A stretch of DNA of 64,000 bases from Phytohabitans suffuscus (GCF_011764565.1 NZ_AP022871.1:5642320-5706319), one strand, 5' to 3'. Positions 53,092 to 62,188 are shown, counted from the stretch's first letter. Numbers and translations: made by a program. The notes: generated by a model from the letters alone, not told the origin.

Positions 53092-53934
53092 ATGGTGGAT
53101 TTGCAGGTGGCCGGACGGGTGGTCGCGGAGTACGTCGTCAAGCCGGACGTCGACCCCCGGCACGGACCCCGGCCATACCTGCACCCGGTGCGCACGCTGG
53201 GCGGGACCGCCGTGACCGACGTGCTGCCCGAGGACCACCGCTGGCATCTCGGCGTGAGCGTGGCCGTGCAGGACGTCGACGGCACCAACCTGTGGGGCGG
53301 CCGCACGTACGTCCGGGACGCCGGCTACACCTGGCTCGACGACCACGGCCGCATCGTGCACGACGGGTGGCTGGCCGGGCCGGAGCGCGCGGGGCTGGCC
53401 GAACGGCTGCTGTGGCAGGACCCGGCGGGGGAGACGCTGCTGGTGGAGGAGCGCACGCTGGCCGCGTCGCCGGCGCCGCACGGCTGGACGCTCGACTTCG
53501 CCTTCACGCTCACCGCTCCGCCCGGGTCTGTCCCGCCCGGGTCTGTCCCGCCTGGGTCGGCCGTGTCTGGGTCGGCCGGTGTGAGGCTGGGGAGCCCGGC
53601 CACGAACGGTCGGCCCGGTGGGGCCGGCTACGGCGGCTTCTTCTGGCGGCTGCCCCCGGGCGTGCCGGAGGTCTTCACGTCCACAGTGGAGGGCGAGGAG
53701 AAGTGCAACGGCAGCGCCGACCCGTGGCTGGCCGTGCGCGGCGCGGGGTACACCCTGGTCTTCTCGGGCCTGGCGGGCGACGACCGCTGGTTCGTGCGGG
53801 CGGCCGGCTATCCGGGGGTGTGCGCGGCCCTGGCCTGGGAGCGCCCGCTGACGATCCCCGCGGGCGGCAGCCTGAGCCGCCGCTACCAGGTCCTGGTGGC
53901 CGACGGGGCCCTCGACCGTGAAACCATTCAATAG
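53092..53934 (+). CDS. PmoA family (DUF6807) protein
   Basis: 280-residue protein of the DUF6807 group, often labelled PmoA-like although it is not methane monooxygenase. It has YLHPVRTLGG, EDHRWHLGVSVAVQDVDGTNLWGGRTYV and GYGGFFWRLPPG. Members occur beside sugar-catabolism genes and probably act on or bind carbohydrate derivatives; no activity is proven. About residue 143 a short tandem PPGSV repeat is inserted (15-bp units in DNA), probably a slippage expansion in a loop. ATG with AAGGAG six bases upstream. Confidence 0.8.
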   Translation: MVDLQVAGRVVAEYVVKPDVDPRHGPRPYLHPVRTLGGTAVTDVLPEDHRWHLGVSVAVQDVDGTNLWGGRTYVRDAGYTWLDDHGRIVHDGWLAGPERAGLAERLLWQDPAGETLLVEERTLAASPAPHGWTLDFAFTLTAPPGSVPPGSVPPGSAVSGSAGVRLGSPATNGRPGGAGYGGFFWRLPPGVPEVFTSTVEGEEKCNGSADPWLAVRGAGYTLVFSGLAGDDRWFVRAAGYPGVCAALAWERPLTIPAGGSLSRRYQVLVADGALDRETIQ

Positions 53935-54047
53935 CGTGCTGCCGGACCGCATGATCGGCGGGCATTACCACCGCAGTGGTGTTCCGGGGTGGGATGACGG
54001 ACCGGGTGGGTCCCGCTACCCGCAGGGGGCGCCGTAGGCTCTGGGTC

Positions 54048-55439
54048 ATGCGCCAGGAGTGGCATCAGGTTCGTAACCCCGGGCTCGAGATCGGACGCCC
54101 GACCGACGACTCTCCCGAGGTCAGGGCGTTGGGCCTTGACCACTGGCGGTCGCTGCCGAGGGCGCAGACGCCGCCTTGGCCCGACCCGCCCGTGGTCGAC
54201 GAGGTGTGCGCGGTGCTCGACAACGTGCCGCCCATCGTCGCGCCCTACGAGGTCGACCAGCTTCGGGATCGGCTGGCGCTCGTCGCCGCCGGTGAGGCGT
54301 TTCTGCTGCAGGGTGGAGACTGCGCGGAGACGTTCGCCGACAATACGGACAGCCACCTGTCCGCCAACGCGCGCACGCTCCTCCAGATGGCGGTCGTTCT
54401 CACATACGGGGCGTCCCTCCCCGTCGTCAAGGTGGCCCGCGTCGCCGGGCAGTACACGAAGCCTCGCTCGGCGCTGACCGACGCCCTTGGCCTCCCCGCC
54501 TACCGGGGCGACATGATCAACTCGCTCGAGGCCGACCCCCAGGCGCGGGTGGCGGACCCCCAGCGGATGATCCGGGCATATGCCAACTCGGCCGCCGCCA
54601 TGAACATGCTCCGGGCCTACCTGGGCGGTGGCCTCGCCGACCTGCACGCGGTCCACGACTGGAACAAGGGCTTCGTGCGTGCCTCGCCCGCCGGCGAGCG
54701 ATACGAGGCGATCGCGCGCGAGATCGACCGGGCGCTCGCCTTCATCCAGGCGTGCGGGATGACCGACGACGACGCGCTGCGCACCGTCACGCTCTACTGC
54801 TCGCACGAGGCGCTGGCCCTTGAGTACGACCGGGCCCTGACCCGGGTCGCCGGCGGCCGGGCGTACGGGCTGTCCGGGCACTTCCTGTGGGTGGGCGAGC
54901 GCACCCGGCAGATCGACGGCGCGCACGTCGACTTCGTGTCGCGGCTGGCCAACCCGATCGGCGTCAAGCTCGGCCCGACCACCACGCCGGAGCAGGCGAT
55001 CGAGCTGTGCGAAAAGCTCAACCCGGACAACGTGCCGGGCCGCCTCACGCTGGTCTCCCGGATGGGCAACCACAAGGTCCGCGACGCGCTCCCGCCGATC
55101 GTGGAAAAGGTGACCGCGAGCGGTGCCAAGGTGGTGTGGCAGTGCGACCCGATGCACGGCAACACCGTGGAGTCGTCCAACGGATACAAGACGCGGCACT
55201 TCGACCGGATCGTGGACGAGGTGCTCGGCTACTTCGAGGTGCACCGTAACCTCAACACCCACCCGGGCGGGCTGCACATCGAGCTGACCGGCGAAGACGT
55301 CACCGAGTGCCTCGGCGGCGCGCAGGCGATCGAAGACGTGCACCTGCCCGACCGGTACGAGACGGCCTGCGACCCCCGCCTCAACACGCAGCAGTCGCTC
55401 GAGCTGGCGTTCCTGGTGGCGGAGATGCTCCGTGGCTGA
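54048..55439 (+). CDS. aroG: Class II 3-deoxy-7-phosphoheptulonate synthase
   Basis: 463-residue DAHP synthase of the plant/mycobacterial type, joining phosphoenolpyruvate and erythrose 4-phosphate in the first shikimate step. It has LLQGGDCAETF, KVARVAGQYTKPRS, YRGDMINS, KLGPTTTPEQ, RMGNHKVRDALPP, WQCDPMHGNT and GGLHIELTGEDVTECLGG. The length matches Mycobacterium tuberculosis AroG. The window's later genes (PknL-like kinase, Rv2175c-like protein, polyprenyl synthase) repeat the mycobacterial neighbourhood. It overlaps the next gene by eight bases. Confidence 0.97.
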   Translation: MRQEWHQVRNPGLEIGRPTDDSPEVRALGLDHWRSLPRAQTPPWPDPPVVDEVCAVLDNVPPIVAPYEVDQLRDRLALVAAGEAFLLQGGDCAETFADNTDSHLSANARTLLQMAVVLTYGASLPVVKVARVAGQYTKPRSALTDALGLPAYRGDMINSLEADPQARVADPQRMIRAYANSAAAMNMLRAYLGGGLADLHAVHDWNKGFVRASPAGERYEAIAREIDRALAFIQACGMTDDDALRTVTLYCSHEALALEYDRALTRVAGGRAYGLSGHFLWVGERTRQIDGAHVDFVSRLANPIGVKLGPTTTPEQAIELCEKLNPDNVPGRLTLVSRMGNHKVRDALPPIVEKVTASGAKVVWQCDPMHGNTVESSNGYKTRHFDRIVDEVLGYFEVHRNLNTHPGGLHIELTGEDVTECLGGAQAIEDVHLPDRYETACDPRLNTQQSLELAFLVAEMLRG

Positions 55440-56499
55440 CGCGCCGGCCACCGACGCGGCCCCCGCCGGCGCGTCGACCACCGTCGACCTGCGCTCCGAC
55501 ACCGTCACCAGGCCCACGCCGGGCATGCGCCAGGCGATCGTCGACGCCGAGCTCGGCGACGACGTCTACGGCGAGGACCCCAGCGTCAACGCGCTGGAGG
55601 CCGAGGTCGCCGCGCTCTTCGGCCACGAGGCGGCGCTCTTCACGCCGACCGGCTCGATGGCCAACCAGATCGCGCTCCAGCTCGTCACCCCGCGCGCCAG
55701 CGAGCTGCTGTGCGACGCCGACGCGCACGTGGTGACCTACGAGGTGGGCGCCGCCGCCGCGCTCGGCGGCATCTCCACCCGCACCTGGCCGGCCACCGGC
55801 GGCGACCTCGACCCCGAGCTGGTGGCCGCCATGATCCGCCCCCGCGCGCCGTACGTGGTGGGTACGGAGGCGATCGCCGTCGAGCAGACGCACAACCGCG
55901 CGGGCGGCGGGGTCATCCCGCTCGCCACGCTGGAGCGGCTGCGGCGGATCGCCGACGAGGCCGAGGTGGCACTGCACTGCGACGGCGCCCGTATCTGGAA
56001 TGCGCACGTCGCCGACGGTGTGCCGCTGGCCAGCTACGGCCGGCTCTTCGAGACGCTCTCGGTCTGCCTCTCCAAGGGGCTCGGCGCGCCGGCGGGCTCG
56101 CTGGTCGTGGGCAGCGCCGAGCGGATCGCCGCGGGGCGGCTCATCCGCAAGCGGCTGGGCGGCGGCATGCGCCAGGCCGGGCTGCTGGCGGCGGCCGGGC
56201 GCTACGCGATCGCCCACCACGTCCCGCGCCTCGCCGACGACCACGCGCGCGCGGCACGGCTCGCCGACGCGCTGGCGCCGTTCGGCGTGGTGAGCGGCTC
56301 CGTCCGCACCAACATGGTCGTCCTCGACCTCACCGGCGCCCCGCACGACGCGCCCGCGCTGGCCGCGGCGGCCAGCGACGGCGGCGTCCTCGTCTCGGTG
56401 CTCGGCGCCCGCCTGGTGCGGCTCGTCACCCACCTCGACGTCGACGACGCCGCCATCGACCGCGCGATCGAGGTCCTGGTCAGCGTCCTCAAGGGCTGA
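55432..56499 (+). CDS. ltaE: Low-specificity threonine aldolase
   Basis: 355-residue fold-type I PLP enzyme cleaving threonine or allo-threonine to glycine and acetaldehyde. It has DLRSDTVTRPTPGMRQAI, GDDVYGEDPSVNALE, FTPTGSMANQIA, LHCDGARIWNA and the lysine motif SVCLSKGLGAPAGS. GTG start within the aroG end, so the pair is probably co-transcribed. Confidence 0.93.
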   Translation: MADAPATDAAPAGASTTVDLRSDTVTRPTPGMRQAIVDAELGDDVYGEDPSVNALEAEVAALFGHEAALFTPTGSMANQIALQLVTPRASELLCDADAHVVTYEVGAAAALGGISTRTWPATGGDLDPELVAAMIRPRAPYVVGTEAIAVEQTHNRAGGGVIPLATLERLRRIADEAEVALHCDGARIWNAHVADGVPLASYGRLFETLSVCLSKGLGAPAGSLVVGSAERIAAGRLIRKRLGGGMRQAGLLAAAGRYAIAHHVPRLADDHARAARLADALAPFGVVSGSVRTNMVVLDLTGAPHDAPALAAAASDGGVLVSVLGARLVRLVTHLDVDDAAIDRAIEVLVSVLKG

Positions 56500-56583
56500 C
56501 GACTTTCAAGAGTCAGCGGCCGTGCGGGGCAGCCCCGGGCCGCGGCGCTCGCCGCCGGCCGGCGGGCGGTGGGCCTTGAAACC

Positions 56584-56640
56584 GCGGAGGGTGACGCTGC
56601 GGGAGCAACGGTCCGGACCACCGCGGACATCGCGGTAGCT
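56584..56640 (-). repeat. Dispersed intergenic repeat, copy R8
   Basis: Full inverse copy: GCGGAGGGTGACGCTGCGGGAGCAAC, GGTCCGGACC, then CCGCGGACATCGCGGTAGC. Between threonine aldolase and bacterioferritin, which converge here. Confidence 0.75.
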
Positions 56641-56730
56641 CAATGTCGTCTTCCCTTGACCTTCACGATGCTCGGCGGTCCGGCCGGCGAGAACTCGCCG
56701 GCCGAGGTGCTGCGGGCCGAGCGGCTCGGC

Positions 56731-57213
56731 CTACGACGGGTCGGGGTGCTCGGTGACGTTCTGCAGGTAGAGCGCCTCGCCCAGCTTTTCGATGAGCCCG
56801 AGCTGGGTCTCCAGGTAGTCGACGTGGTGCTCCTCGTCTTCGAGGATGTCCTCGAAGATCTTCGCCGAGGTCACGTCGCCGATCGAGCGCATGTACTCGA
56901 TGCCGCGCCGGAGCCGGTCGACCGCCTCCAGCTCGATCTTCATGTCGCACTCGAACTGCTCCTTGACGGTCTCGCCGATCCGGAGCGCGAAGAGCTTCTG
57001 GTAGTTGGGCAGGGCCTCGAGAAAGAGGATGCGGTCGGTCAGCACCTCGGCGTGCCGCATCTCGTCGATCGACTCGTGCTTGGTGAACTTCGCGAGCTTC
57101 GTGTATCCCCAGTTCTCCTGCATCTTCGCGTGCAGGAAGTACTGGTTGATCGCGGTCAGCTCCGCGGTCAGCTGTTCGTTGAGAAACTCGATGACGCGAG
57201 CGTCGCCTTGCAT
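56731..57213 (-). CDS. bfr: Bacterioferritin
   Basis: 160-residue heme-containing iron-storage protein forming a 24-mer. The ferroxidase ligands are visible: Glu18, Glu51, His54, then the EDEEHH block with Glu127 and His130. Met52 is the heme ligand. Its partner ferredoxin is encoded 56 bases upstream on the same strand. Confidence 0.97.
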   Translation of the reverse strand: MQGDARVIEFLNEQLTAELTAINQYFLHAKMQENWGYTKLAKFTKHESIDEMRHAEVLTDRILFLEALPNYQKLFALRIGETVKEQFECDMKIELEAVDRLRRGIEYMRSIGDVTSAKIFEDILEDEEHHVDYLETQLGLIEKLGEALYLQNVTEHPDPS

Positions 57214-57269
57214 GCCGAAGTACCCCCACCAGATGATCGTGTGGGGGTGAGCCTACGCCCTGGCGCAGG

Positions 57270-57461
57270 TCAGGCGGCTAGCGGCAGCAGCGTGTCGGCG
57301 GAGTTCTCCTCGTCGATCAGGTCACAGATACGGTCCAGGCAGGTGCCACAGCCGGTGCCCGCACCACACGCGTCGCCCACCGACTCCTCGGAGCGCGCCC
57401 CGAGCTGGATGGCGGTGCGGACCTCGCCCTCGCGGACTCGGGCGCAGATGCAGACGTACAT
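57270..57461 (-). CDS. bfd: Bacterioferritin-associated ferredoxin
   Basis: 63-residue [2Fe-2S] protein that reduces bacterioferritin to release iron. Cysteines are in YVCICARV and CGTC, with the GAGTGCGTC block typical of Bfd. I prefer the ATG at 57461; a TTG two codons upstream is possible. A DtxR/IdeR-like site lies just upstream. Confidence 0.9.
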   Translation of the reverse strand: MYVCICARVREGEVRTAIQLGARSEESVGDACGAGTGCGTCLDRICDLIDEENSADTLLPLAA

Positions 57462-57474
57462 AGACAACCCCTAC

Positions 57475-57513
57475 TGTGGTTAGCCTGGCCTCAGTAAGGT
57501 TGCCCTAAAAGGC
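57475..57513. promoter_or_regulatory. Tandem DtxR/IdeR-like iron boxes upstream of bfd
   Basis: TGTGGTTAGCCTGGCCTCA (57475-57493) matches the 19-bp consensus TTAGGTTAGGCTAACCTAA, with its degenerate positions, at about 14 sites. A second, weaker match starts at 57495 (TAAGGTTGCCCTAAAA). Adjacent boxes upstream of bacterioferritin genes are used by IdeR as activator in mycobacteria. Confidence 0.5.
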
Positions 57514-57517
57514 AAGG

Positions 57518-58447
57518 TCACGCAAGGAGTCGATGACCCTTCAGGGTGGCAATGTCCGAGGCGTGGCCCACAAATCCCTCGGTGGGCGTTTCCACGACAA
57601 CCGGCACTCCAGCCGTCGCCGGATGGCGCATGAGCTCGCCGAAAGCGGCCTCGCCGATCATGCCCCTGCCGATCGTCTCGTGCCGGTCGCGGGTGGAGCC
57701 GCACGGGTCGCGGGAGTCGTTGGCGTGCACCAGCCACAGCCGGTCCGGGCCCACCGCGGCCACCAGGGCGTCGAGCGTGGCCGCCATGCCACCCGGCGTG
57801 GCGAGGTCGTGCCCGGCCGCCCAGGCGTGGCACGTGTCGAAGCAGACGCCGAGCCACGGGTGGTGGTCGACCGCCTCCAGGTACGGCGTGAGGTGCTCGA
57901 TCCGCGAGGCGAGCGACCGCCCGCCGCCGGCCGTCGGCTCGACCAGCAGCCTGGGCCCGCCGGTCGCGGCGGCCCGGTCGAGCAGCGGGAGCAGCGCCTC
58001 GCGCACCTGCTTCATCGCCACCGCGGCGTGGCCCTCGTCGACCGCGCTGCCGGCGTGGAAGACCACTCCGGAGGAGCCGATGGCCGCGCCCCGGGTCAGC
58101 GCGTGCGCCAGTGTGTCCACCGACCGTTCGACCGTGGCGGCGGTCGGTGAACCGAGGTTGACCAGCAGCGACGCGTGGATGTAGGAGGAAAGCCCGCGCT
58201 CCGCGCAGCCGGTCAGGAACGCCTCGTCCTGCGCCGGGTCGCCGGGCGGCAGCGCCCAGCCCCGCGAGTTGGAGACGTAGACCTGGGCGACCTCGGATCC
58301 GGCGCCGTCCACGTACGGCAGGGCCGCCTTCGCCAGGCCGCCGGCCGTCGGGGTGTGCGAGCCGACCGGCCGCCTCCGGCCAGCGGCCGCACCGCCAGCC
58401 GGGCTGGAGCCGGACGGTGCGGTCGCGGACCGGTCAGAAGCAGCCAA
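57518..58447 (-). CDS. nfo: Endonuclease IV (deoxyribonuclease IV)
   Basis: 309-residue AP endonuclease of base-excision repair. It has PVGSHTPTAGGLAKAA, VSNSRGWALPPGDPAQDEAF, HASLLVNLGSP, VVFHAGSAVDEGH, LLVEPTAGGGRSLA, GVCFDTCHAWAAGHDL, WLVHANDSRDPCGSTRDRHETIGRG and VVETPTEG, covering the three-zinc site. The TTG at 58447 gives an unusual 28-residue low-complexity leader; the conserved part begins near residue 26 and no better start is visible. It overlaps the kinase stop by 14 bases. Confidence 0.92.
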   Translation of the reverse strand: MAASDRSATAPSGSSPAGGAAAGRRRPVGSHTPTAGGLAKAALPYVDGAGSEVAQVYVSNSRGWALPPGDPAQDEAFLTGCAERGLSSYIHASLLVNLGSPTAATVERSVDTLAHALTRGAAIGSSGVVFHAGSAVDEGHAAVAMKQVREALLPLLDRAAATGGPRLLVEPTAGGGRSLASRIEHLTPYLEAVDHHPWLGVCFDTCHAWAAGHDLATPGGMAATLDALVAAVGPDRLWLVHANDSRDPCGSTRDRHETIGRGMIGEAAFGELMRHPATAGVPVVVETPTEGFVGHASDIATLKGHRLLA

Positions 58448-60424
58448 TGACGACCTCGGTGCCCGGGGCGACCGGGGTGTTCTCCGGCGGGTTCTGGATC
58501 CGCACGATGCCGTCCGGGTTGAAGTCGACGCGCACCGCGAGGCCCTGCGCCTCGAGCTGCTGCTTGCCCTGCTGGCAGGGGAGGTCGACGACCCGCGAGA
58601 CGATGACCTGCGGGGGGCCCTTGCTGACCTCGAGCTTGATCTCCGCGCCCTGCTCGACGCCGGAGCCGCTGGCCGGGGTCTGTGCGATCACCTCGTCCTT
58701 GGCCCGGTTGTCGTCCTTGTACTGCTCGACGACCACCAGGCCCAGCGCCTGGAGCTGCGCCCGGGCATCGTTGATGTTCTTCCCGACGACCTCGGGCACG
58801 GTGATCGGCGCGCGGCCCTTGCTGACCGTCACGGTCACCGTCGTGCCGGACTTGACCTGCGTGCCCGGCTTGGGGTCGGCCGACATGACGATGCCCTTGG
58901 GCAGCCGGTCGTCGAACTTGGCCGGACCCTCCTTGAGCACCAGCTTGGCGCCCTCGACGTCCGCCTTGGCCTGGGCGAGGTCCTTGCCGACCACGTCGGG
59001 GACCTCGTAGCGCTCCGGGCCGAGCGAAAGGGTCAGCGTGAGCGTGCCGCCCTTGACGATCCGCGACGTCGACGGCGGGTCCTGGGCGAGCACGACGTCC
59101 TTGGCGACCTGCTCGTCGTACCGGCCGGTGGCGTACCGGACCTCGAAGCCGCCGCCCGCCGCCTGCGCCTCGGCCTCCGCCTTGGTCATGCTCACCAGCT
59201 GCGGGGCGACCGTGTAGCGGCCGAAGCCGGCCCACCAGATGCCGATCACCGCGAGCAGCAGCAGGACCGCGGCGCCGGCCACGAACGCCAGGCGGGCGCG
59301 GGGGTCGCCGAGCAGCCGCAGCCGCAGGTTGCCCAGCTGCCCGCCGATGCCCTCGTCGGGCTCCGGGGCGGCCCGGCGGCGGCGCGGCTGCTGCTGCGGC
59401 TTCTGCTCCGGCAGCCGCGCCCACGAGGGGCGGTCGACCGGCGAGACCGGGGCGATGACCTGGGTGTGCTGGGAGTCGTCCCTCGTGGCGGCCCGCCCCC
59501 GCTGCCGATCTGGCGCAGGACCGCGGTGCTCGCGTTGGCCGAGTTGCCCAGGTCGTCGCGGACCTGCTGCACCTCGGCGAGCAGCGCGCCGGCGTCGGTC
59601 GGCCGGGCGCCGGGGTCGCGCCTGGTGGCCCGCGCGACCAGGTCGTCGAGCGCCTCGGGCAGGTTGTGCGCCAGCGACGAGGGCGGCGGGACGTCGCGGT
59701 CGACGTGCTGCCACGCGACCTCGACCGGCTTGTCGCCGTCGTACGGCACGCGGCCGGTCAGCATCTCGAAGAGCACGATGCCCGCCGAGTAGACGTCGGT
59801 GCGCGCGTCGGCGTGGCCGTTGGTGACGAGCTCGGGCGCCACGTACGCCACGGTGGCCATCAGCTGGCCGCCGGCCTCGTCGTCGGCGCTCGCCTCGACG
59901 GCCCGGGCCAGGCCGAAGTCTGCGACCTTCACCACACTGTCGACGAGGTTGCCGGAGCCGCCGCTCGGCGCCTCGGCGACGAGCACGTTTTCCGGCTTGA
60001 CGTCACGGTGCACGAGCCCGGCCCGGTGGGCGGCGGCGATCGCGGCGAGCATCTGCTCCAGGATCGCCAGCGCCTCGCCCGGGTTGAGCCGGCCGCGCTC
60101 GGCGAGCACGTCGCGCAGGGTGCGACCCCGCACGTACTCCATCACGAGGTAGGGCAGGCCGCCGTGGGTGCCCTGGTCGTAGACGGCCACCACGTTGGGG
60201 TGGGTGAGCAGCGCGATCGTCTTGGCCTCGTCGGTGAACCGCTCGACGAAACGCGCCTCGCGGACCTGGGCCGGGTTAATGATCTTCAGTGCGACCGTGC
60301 GCTCGAGCCGCTCGTCGACGCCCATGTACACGGTCGCCATGCCGCCACGGGCGACCCGACCGCGGATGCGGTAGCGCCCGTCGACCAGCGTGCCCAGTAG
60401 CGAGTCGGCGACCTGTATCTCCAT
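58434..60424 (-). CDS. pknL: PASTA-domain serine/threonine kinase, PknL-like, frameshifted in this sequence
   Basis: Transmembrane Ser/Thr kinase. The cytoplasmic kinase domain has GRVARGGMATVYMG, Lys47, HRDVKPEN (Asp141), DFGLA and APE. After a Gly/Pro-rich juxtamembrane region comes one span (AFVAGAAVLLLLAVIGIWWAG), then four extracellular PASTA domains ending VVIGCF. The frame breaks in the G runs (coding strand) at 59492-59500: QIGSGGG continues as AATRDDSQHTQVI with one added base, giving 663 residues. Position near aroG, an Rv2175c-like gene and a polyprenyl synthase matches M. tuberculosis PknL, whose substrate is Rv2175c. Confidence 0.9.
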
Positions 60425-60466
60425 CGGCAGGCAGTCTATGTCTTCCGCGGGCCTGGTGGCAGGAGC

Positions 60467-61066
60467 CTATCCACCTGCGGGCGGCGGGTCACTCGGTCCG
60501 GGTGTGGGCTCGGGCGATGCGGAGGGCGTCGGCGCCGGTGGACTACTGCTCGCCGGAGGGTCCGGCGTCTGCACGACCGGCGGCGGCGACGTGGGTGTCG
60601 GCACCGGCGGAGTGACGCAGGCGCAGGTCGGGCTGGGCCGCGCGGGCCGCGTCGGCGCGGGCCCGAGGACGGCCCGCCCGCTCGGGCTCGGCCCGGTCCC
60701 GCCGGCCGGGGCGACGACGGTACGGCTCGGCGCCGGGCTCGGTCCGGGCGCCACACCCCGGGCGCTCGGGGTGGGCGACGCGGCCGGACCGGCCACGGCC
60801 GGCAGCCGGTCGGGCGGCGCGGTCTCCTCGCTGGCGAGCGCGCTGAGGCCGTTCACCACCGCGAAGTAGGTGCCGGCCGCGCCGACGAGCGTCAGCACCC
60901 CGAACATCGTCGCGGCGAGCACCAGCCGCCGCGGCCGGTTCTCCGGCTCGTAGTCCGGGTAGATCAGGTCGGTCTGCGCGTCGTCGACCGGGCGCGCCGG
61001 CCGCCGGGAGAGGTCGTACCGGAGCGAGCGCCAGGCGCCCGACACCTCACGGCCTACGTTCCTCAC
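60467..61066 (-). CDS. Proline-rich single-pass membrane protein, unknown function
   Basis: 199 residues. A basic N-terminus (about 1-45) precedes one membrane span (LVLAATMFGVLTLVGAAGTYFAV) and a Pro/Ser/Thr-rich extracytoplasmic tail with one CAC motif. GTG start with AAGGA upstream. I do not recognise the family. Being 42 bases upstream of the PASTA kinase on the same strand, it may be co-transcribed with it and act at the envelope; this is an inference. Confidence 0.7.
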   Translation of the reverse strand: MRNVGREVSGAWRSLRYDLSRRPARPVDDAQTDLIYPDYEPENRPRRLVLAATMFGVLTLVGAAGTYFAVVNGLSALASEETAPPDRLPAVAGPAASPTPSARGVAPGPSPAPSRTVVAPAGGTGPSPSGRAVLGPAPTRPARPSPTCACVTPPVPTPTSPPPVVQTPDPPASSSPPAPTPSASPEPTPGPSDPPPAGG

Positions 61067-61211
61067 GACAAGGTCCTTCCGGCGGCCGGCCAGGGGTCAC
61101 CGCCGCCCGAAACAGGCACGCCCGCCGGCTTTCGCCGCCGGAACGCGCGAGGGTACGGGGGAAAGTCAGGGGTGCTGGTGTGCGTCGGGTACGGCGTGGC
61201 AGGGTGAGCGG

Positions 61212-61568
61212 GTGACCGAATCCACACCGGCCTCCGGTGGACCCGACGCCTGGCTGACCCTGCCGGAGGTCGCCGAGCGCCTCGACATCCCGGTCAACAA
61301 GGTCAACCAGCTGGTCCGCGACCACGCGTTGCTCGCCGTCCGGCGGGACGGCGTGCTGCGGGTGCCCGCGGAGCTGGTGGTCAACCGCACCGTGCTCAAG
61401 CACCTCCCCGGCGTCCTGACCCTGCTGCACGACGCTGGGTACAACGACGAAGAGGCCCTGCGGTGGCTCTACGAGCCGGACGACACCCTTCCGGGTAAGC
61501 CCGCCGACGCGCTCAGCACCGGCCGGGCCACCGAGGTCAAGCGGCGGGCGCAGGCGCTGGGCTTCTGA
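61212..61568 (+). CDS. Rv2175c-family DNA-binding protein, likely PknL substrate
   Basis: 118 residues. A winged/MerR-like HTH (WLTLPEVAERLDIPVNKVNQLVRDHALLAVRRDG) is followed by a conserved C-terminal domain (VLKHLPGVLTLLHDAGYNDEEALRWLYEPDDTLPG...TEVKRRAQALGF). This is the pattern of Rv2175c, a DNA-binding protein phosphorylated by PknL in mycobacteria. The Thr- and Ser-containing N-terminus is a plausible phosphosite region. GTG start. Divergent from the proline-rich membrane protein and kinase. Confidence 0.85.
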   Translation: MTESTPASGGPDAWLTLPEVAERLDIPVNKVNQLVRDHALLAVRRDGVLRVPAELVVNRTVLKHLPGVLTLLHDAGYNDEEALRWLYEPDDTLPGKPADALSTGRATEVKRRAQALGF

Positions 61569-61569
61569 C

Positions 61570-61883
61570 TTGCGGCACCTCACCTACCTGGCCGTACTCG
61601 CCGGCTGCCTCGCGGGGGCGCTCTGGCTGGAGCCGGCGCTGCGGGTGGGGTGCTGCGGCAGTGGCGGCGGCTGCTGGTCACGCTCGCGCCGGTCGTGGCC
61701 GTCTTCGTGGCCTGGGACCTGCTGGCGATCGCGGCCGGCCACTGGACGTTCGACCCGGCGCAGACCACCGGCGTCGTCTTCCCCGGCGGGCTGCCCCTGG
61801 ACGAGCTGCTCTTCTTCGTCGTCGTGCCGATCTGCGCCGTGCTGGGCTTCGAAGCGGTCCGCAAGGTGCTGGGCGACCGGTGA
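61570..61883 (+). CDS. crtYc: Lycopene cyclase subunit CrtYc, frameshifted in this sequence
   Basis: Small membrane subunit of the heterodimeric actinobacterial lycopene cyclase, which closes the ionone ring in carotenoids. It has the HLTYLAVLAGCL opening and DELLFFVVVPICAVLGFEAVR. The frame breaks in the GGGG run at 61647-61650; one more G joins LEPALRVG to VLRQWRRLLVTLAPVV, giving 104 residues. TTG start directly after the preceding stop; GTGA overlap with crtYd. Confidence 0.85.
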
Positions 61884-62188
61884 CCTACACGGCGGCGGCG
61901 CTGCTGGGCGTGGCCGGCGCGGTGGCCGTCGACCTGTTCGTGCTGCGCACCCGACTGCTGCGGCGGCGGGTCTTCTGGGCGACGTACCCGATCATCGTGT
62001 TCTTCCAGCTGATTTCCAACGGGATCCTGACCGGCCGGGGGATCGTCCGGTACGACCCGGACGCGATCGTCGGGCTTCGCCTGGTTTACGCCCCGGTTGA
62101 AGACCTGCTGTTCGGTTTCGCCCTCGTGCTCCTCACGCTCTCGGTGTGGACCTGGTGGGGGCGCCGTGACCGAAGCCTGCCCGAATAA
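61880..62188 (+). CDS. crtYd: Lycopene cyclase subunit CrtYd
   Basis: 102-residue partner of CrtYc with three predicted membrane spans. It has YPIIVFFQLISNGILTG and YAPVEDLLFGFALVLLTLSVW. GTG start overlapping the crtYc stop. With the polyprenyl synthase downstream it points to carotenoid synthesis, though crtB and crtI are not in the window. Confidence 0.85.
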   Translation: MTYTAAALLGVAGAVAVDLFVLRTRLLRRRVFWATYPIIVFFQLISNGILTGRGIVRYDPDAIVGLRLVYAPVEDLLFGFALVLLTLSVWTWWGRRDRSLPE

